Positions 5,866 to 7,887 of a stretch of 7,887 nt of DNA are shown here, piece by piece. Positions within the stretch are counted from its first letter, which is position 1, and every line of letters begins with the position of its first letter. Location of the stretch: NCBI GenBank assembly GCA_023263015.1, contig JALQXV010000042.1, forward strand, positions 1 to 7,887. The letters are read 5' to 3'. Under the pieces are notes generated by a model. That model worked only from the letters and a program-made list of their open reading frames with translations. It was not told the origin of the DNA and did not search any database. This DNA comes from Candidatus Saccharimonadia bacterium. GTDB taxonomy: Bacteria; Patescibacteriota; Saccharimonadia; Saccharimonadales; 2-12-FULL-41-12. The position numbers were made by a program, and so were the translations under genes.

Positions 5866-5980
5866 TAGTTTCAGTAGTGTTAGCAGTTGACCATTCAATC
5901 ATATCTGTGATTAACTTGCTTTGCAAGAACTTAAATACGGTTCCTGGTCGATTGTTAGTAAGTTAAAGGAACTTTAATAC
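5866..5980 (+). promoter_or_regulatory. Leader/promoter region of the RRM gene
   Basis: This AT-rich stretch upstream of the RRM gene shows TTGACC (5887-5892) followed after 18 bp by a weak TTAACT (5911-5916), a possible promoter. A short hairpin CTTGC-TTT-GCAAG lies at 5915-5927. AAAGGA (5965-5970) sits 10 nt before ATG 5981. I see no riboswitch or cold-shock box that I can name. Confidence 0.3.
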
Positions 5981-6319
5981 ATGTACAAACTGTATGTTGG
6001 CGGATTACCGTTCTCAACAACAGACGATGAGCTCCAAGCAGCATTTGCCGTTCACGGTACTGTTGCTAGTGCTAAAGTTATCATGGATCGTGAAAGTGGC
6101 CGCAGCAAAGGTTTTGGATTCGTAGAATTCGAAAACGATGATGAAGGCAAAGCAGCTGAAGCAGCCATGAACGAAACCGACTTGGGTGGTCGTACCATTC
6201 GAGTAAACGAAGCTCGCCCGCTTGAAAAGCGCGGTGGCGGCGGTGGTGGTTTTGGCGGTGGTGATCGACGCAACTTCGGTGGCGGCGGTGGCAATCGCAA
6301 CAACGATCGTTCTTGGTAG
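5981..6319 (+). CDS. Glycine-rich RRM RNA-binding protein
   Basis: A 112-residue protein made of one RNA recognition motif (residues 2-80) and a glycine-rich tail. RNP2 is LYVGGL (4-9), with Gly in place of the common Asn, and RNP1 is KGFGFVEF (43-50); the aromatic residues Y5, F45 and F47 that stack on RNA bases are all present. The tail (85-112) is Gly/Arg/Asn/Asp, ending in RSW, and resembles those of cyanobacterial Rbp proteins and plant glycine-rich RNA-binding proteins. Such proteins bind single-stranded RNA and are often cold- or stress-induced chaperones of mRNA; that role is inferred here. It appears monocistronic, with a terminator downstream, and ends in tandem stops (TAG TAG at 6317-6322). 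The tail is encoded by GGT/GGC repeats, so its length is likely to vary between strains. Confidence 0.95.
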   Translation: MYKLYVGGLPFSTTDDELQAAFAVHGTVASAKVIMDRESGRSKGFGFVEFENDDEGKAAEAAMNETDLGGRTIRVNEARPLEKRGGGGGGFGGGDRRNFGGGGGNRNNDRSW

Positions 6320-6348
6320 TAGCTTTTTACGTTACGTCTAATTAAACT

Positions 6349-6376
6349 GACCCTGTTTTTTTGCGGGGTCTTTTTT
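6349..6376 (+). terminator. Intrinsic terminator of the RRM gene
   Basis: GACCCTG (6349-6355) pairs with CGGGGTC (6364-6370) through 7 bp, including one G-T pair, around an 8-nt loop (TTTTTTTG), followed directly by TTTTTT (6371-6376). It lies 30 bp after the RRM stop codon. Confidence 0.9.
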
Positions 6377-6397
6377 ATGCTTCAAAAGCAGTAACTA

Positions 6398-6426
6398 TTT
6401 ACTTTTTATTGTTTTTGTACTATAAT
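6398..6426 (+). promoter_or_regulatory. Promoter of the two-gene unknown operon (leaderless)
   Basis: TTTACT (6398-6403, four of six matches to TTGACA), a 17-bp spacer and a perfect TATAAT (6421-6426). The ATG begins at 6433, 7 bp after the -10 box, where transcription itself should start. No Shine-Dalgarno precedes this ATG, so the transcript is probably leaderless. Confidence 0.65.
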
Positions 6427-6432
6427 ATAAGT

Positions 6433-6801
6433 ATGACTAAGTCAGCTGAGAGCATGGGCCAGTTACCGCTGCCATTTGACAGCGCTCCTGCTGACATTCC
6501 TCTTACAGATGAACCTGAACGTACCCGCGAACCAATTGATCAATTTGATAGACTCTACGATTCAGGTGTTATGAATGCAACCGAAGCTCGTATTGCTACC
6601 GGCGAAATTCCAGTGCTCGGACCAGTTGCGGTCAAAACAGTTATTGATCAACCCCCTAAATCTGTTACTAACTCCAAGCCTGCCCCTCAACAGCATGCCC
6701 GCAACCGTGCCCCTAGGCGGCCACCTCGGCGTACATGGCGTGCTCTTATGGCGGCCGATCAACCACCCGAGCATATCCGCAGGCTAATGGGCCGCAACTA
6801 G
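6433..6801 (+). CDS. Hypothetical protein with QLPLPF motif and basic tail
   Basis: An unrecognised 122-residue protein. Its N-terminus carries GQLPLPFD (9-16), which fits the hexapeptide consensus (QLxLxF) that many bacterial proteins use to bind the DNA polymerase sliding clamp; this is a motif match only. The middle (30-75) contains a likely helical stretch, IDQFDRLYDSGVMNATEARIATGEIP. The C-terminal part is proline- and arginine-rich (RNRAPRRPPRRTWR, 90-103), as expected of a flexible nucleic-acid-binding tail, and ends in a short helix (PEHIRRLMGRN). No signal peptide, membrane helix or cysteine. I chose ATG 6433 because it sits 7 bp after a perfect TATAAT; the frame stays open upstream through the RRM terminator, which is unlikely to be coding. 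ATG 6454 is a less likely alternative. The next gene follows after 2 bp, so the two are probably co-expressed. Confidence 0.7.
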   Translation: MTKSAESMGQLPLPFDSAPADIPLTDEPERTREPIDQFDRLYDSGVMNATEARIATGEIPVLGPVAVKTVIDQPPKSVTNSKPAPQQHARNRAPRRPPRRTWRALMAADQPPEHIRRLMGRN

Positions 6802-6803
6802 CT

Positions 6804-7763
6804 ATGCCTCGCCTGCCACAACCGCCAACCTTTACACAAGAAACGTTGCAATTATACCCAGCCGTTGCCGAACTCGATGCATCTCGTGGCGTTATCGCTA
6901 CACCGGTTGACGAACTCGGCGGTCTTGATCCCGCCAAACGAGTTACGTTAGCTCGTCTAGCGGGTTTGCACGGGCGATACATTAGCCCGCTTGATGATGT
7001 TTCGGAAACGCATGATGCTCCACTGGAACTATTGCCAGAAGATTTCGCCAACGGTTCAGTTGAGAATATCCAGAATGGCCTGATTATTTACAGTTGGGAC
7101 GACCGCTTAAGGCACCCAGGGCTAGAGCAATTTATACGAATTCATGGTCGTGGCAACTGGGGCATGCCTGGGGTTGTGTTCCCAAGTAATGAATTTAAAA
7201 CAGTTGCCCGCAGCCCCCGTGATCTTGCAGCGCATACCATGGCTCAAACTCGCGAAGCCAATAAAGATAATACGGCTGAATCTGACGAAGAGATCGAAGC
7301 AAAAGTAGGACGTTCTGCGGGTCACGCCATTCTTGGCAAAATGACCGAAATGAAAAAGCTAGACGATGCAATGGAGTTAAAGAGGGCAACTCTCCTAATG
7401 CCATTAATGCGAGAAGCTCACAGTAATCTTACTCGGCACTGGCAAGCTCATTACCTTCCTAAAAATATTGATGCCCTTCGCAAGCAATACGACGAAGAGT
7501 TACACGACACAATCGAAACAGCTGCAATCAATGCCGACGTTAGCCGTGCCGTACTCAATGCCACGCACCGCGCAGTTACCTCTAACCTTTACCGCCGAGG
7601 CTCCAGCCGAGAACTTGCTCAAAACTGGGTCGCATATTTACGAATGTCTCGTGAATACATACAAGCTCGTCGCCGCGAGATCGCTGCTTCCGGCAAACTT
7701 TGTACGCAGGAATTACAGCTTTACCAACAATTCCTAGATGCACCAACCCGCAACGCCGCCTAA
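6804..7763 (+). CDS. Hypothetical protein, second gene of unknown operon
   Basis: An unrecognised 319-residue soluble protein. The N-terminal third is Pro/Leu-rich (PRLPQPPTF near the start; DELGGLDPAKRVTLARLAGLHGRY, 36-59). Residues 91-135 look like a compact beta-rich unit (GLIIYSWDDRLRHPGLEQF, IRIHGRGNWGMPGVVFP). A charged segment (150-170) leads to a long, mostly helical C-terminal region (about 172-312), rich in Arg, Glu and Ala, including MKKLDDAMELKRATLLMPLM and YIQARRREIAA. It has one cysteine (C300) and no membrane segment or signal peptide. ATG 6804 is preferred because it begins 2 bp after the upstream stop; the frame is open further upstream only inside the first gene. No strong Shine-Dalgarno is visible, so coupling to the upstream gene is likely. 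No terminator is seen before the tRNA promoter. Function unknown. Confidence 0.78.
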   Translation: MPRLPQPPTFTQETLQLYPAVAELDASRGVIATPVDELGGLDPAKRVTLARLAGLHGRYISPLDDVSETHDAPLELLPEDFANGSVENIQNGLIIYSWDDRLRHPGLEQFIRIHGRGNWGMPGVVFPSNEFKTVARSPRDLAAHTMAQTREANKDNTAESDEEIEAKVGRSAGHAILGKMTEMKKLDDAMELKRATLLMPLMREAHSNLTRHWQAHYLPKNIDALRKQYDEELHDTIETAAINADVSRAVLNATHRAVTSNLYRRGSSRELAQNWVAYLRMSREYIQARRREIAASGKLCTQELQLYQQFLDAPTRNAA

Positions 7764-7769
7764 CAACCG

Positions 7770-7803
7770 TTGACAAAATCACCTCTGTTTGTTAAGATAT
7801 AAT
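7770..7803 (+). promoter_or_regulatory. Promoter of the initiator tRNA gene
   Basis: A perfect TTGACA (7770-7775) is followed by TAAGAT at 17 bp (7793-7798) and by a perfect TATAAT at 22 bp (7798-7803). The 17-bp pair has the better spacing, the TATAAT the better sequence. Either gives a start about 12-17 nt before the mature tRNA 5' end at 7822, typical of a tRNA promoter. Confidence 0.65.
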
Positions 7804-7821
7804 CTGCTTTACACACTATAT

Positions 7822-7887
7822 CGCGGGGTAGAGCAGTGGCAGCTCGTGTGGCTCATAACCACAAGGTCGCAGGTTCGAGTCCTGCCC
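7822..7887 (+). tRNA. Initiator tRNA-fMet (CAU), 3' end cut by window edge
   Basis: The gene opens with CGCGGGG and contains D stem GAGC/GCTC (10-13 and 22-25), anticodon loop CTCATAA with anticodon CAT, and T arm GCAGG-TTCGAGT-CCTGC; the last 3' acceptor bases and any CCA lie outside. Initiator identity rests on C1, the A11-U24 pair in the D stem and strong resemblance to bacterial fMet tRNAs. The anticodon stem is TGTGG/CCACA, so position 29-41 is U-A rather than the G-C that is usual in the initiator-specific run of three G-C pairs; 30-40 and 31-39 keep G-C. It supplies formyl-Met for translation starts. Confidence 0.92.

Noticed and set aside
5763..5966. Plus-strand open frame of 67 codons upstream of the RRM gene
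   Set aside because: It starts with TTG, has no ribosome binding site and low-complexity hydrophobic content, and lies over AT-rich promoter DNA; the minus-strand signals explain the region better.
6052..6303. Minus-strand proline-rich open frame opposite the RRM gene
   Set aside because: It is the complement of the glycine-repeat tail and RRM codons; the plus-strand RNP1 and RNP2 motifs settle the coding strand.
6361..6432. N-terminal extension of the first unknown-operon gene
   Set aside because: The extension begins inside the RRM terminator hairpin and runs across the promoter; the ATG after TATAAT is a better start.
6735..6803. N-terminal extension of the second unknown-operon gene into the first gene
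   Set aside because: The overlap would be out of frame with a gene that reads as coding to its end, and ATG 6804 sits naturally 2 bp after the stop.
1..7887. CRISPR array, insertion sequence or prophage
   Set aside because: No regularly spaced repeats, transposase, integrase or terminal inverted repeats were seen; all major ORFs are ordinary chromosomal types or unassigned.

Overview
The window looks like an ordinary chromosomal stretch from a small-genome bacterium with a mid-range G+C content. TGA is used as a stop (one membrane gene ends in TGA), so codes that reassign UGA are disfavoured. Several features (CCA-encoded tRNA, G5-domain envelope protein, paired CNNM proteins of Gram-positive style, bacterial glycine-rich RRM protein, -10 boxes crowded against start codons) would fit Candidatus Saccharibacteria (TM7) or another CPR-like or actinobacteria-like lineage. 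This assignment is a guess from gene style, not a demonstrated placement.

Layout. 1-32 is the 3' end of a tRNA. 34 bp later comes a membrane-anchored G5-domain protein (67-741, +). Its 3' end overlaps, tail to tail, a minus-strand cluster read leftwards: MarR regulator (3664-4074), NUDIX hydrolase (3129-3659), a full-length CNNM/CorC membrane protein (1765-3105) and a second, shorter CNNM protein (731-1768). Their junctions are tight: 4 bp gap, 23 bp gap, 4 bp overlap. Divergent from marR is a 14-TM DHA2-type drug efflux pump (4182-5612, +). The shared 107-bp gap holds two overlapping operator-like inverted repeats that cover both promoters, which is a classic MarR-controlled efflux arrangement.

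A perfect, probably bidirectional terminator follows the pump. Next is a 320-bp gap that is not empty. On the minus strand it carries a consensus promoter (TTGACA, 16 bp, TATAAT), a palindrome near the start of transcription, a Shine-Dalgarno sequence and a 28-codon ORF running towards the shared terminator. This is a candidate small-protein or small-RNA gene and the most interesting unexplained element here. The plus-strand glycine-rich RRM protein (5981-6319) follows, with its own terminator.

The right part is a two-gene unit of unknown function (6433-6801 and 6804-7763, 2 bp apart). Its -10 box ends 6 bp before the ATG, so its mRNA is probably leaderless. The first product carries a QLPLPF motif like those that bind the sliding clamp. 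The window ends inside an initiator tRNA-Met that has its own promoter and an unusual anticodon stem (U29-A41 in place of the usual G29-C41).

Functionally, the MarR/efflux pair is the only clear regulatory circuit. CNNM proteins, NUDIX enzyme and G5 protein are housekeeping or envelope functions. No mobile element, CRISPR array or rRNA gene is visible.
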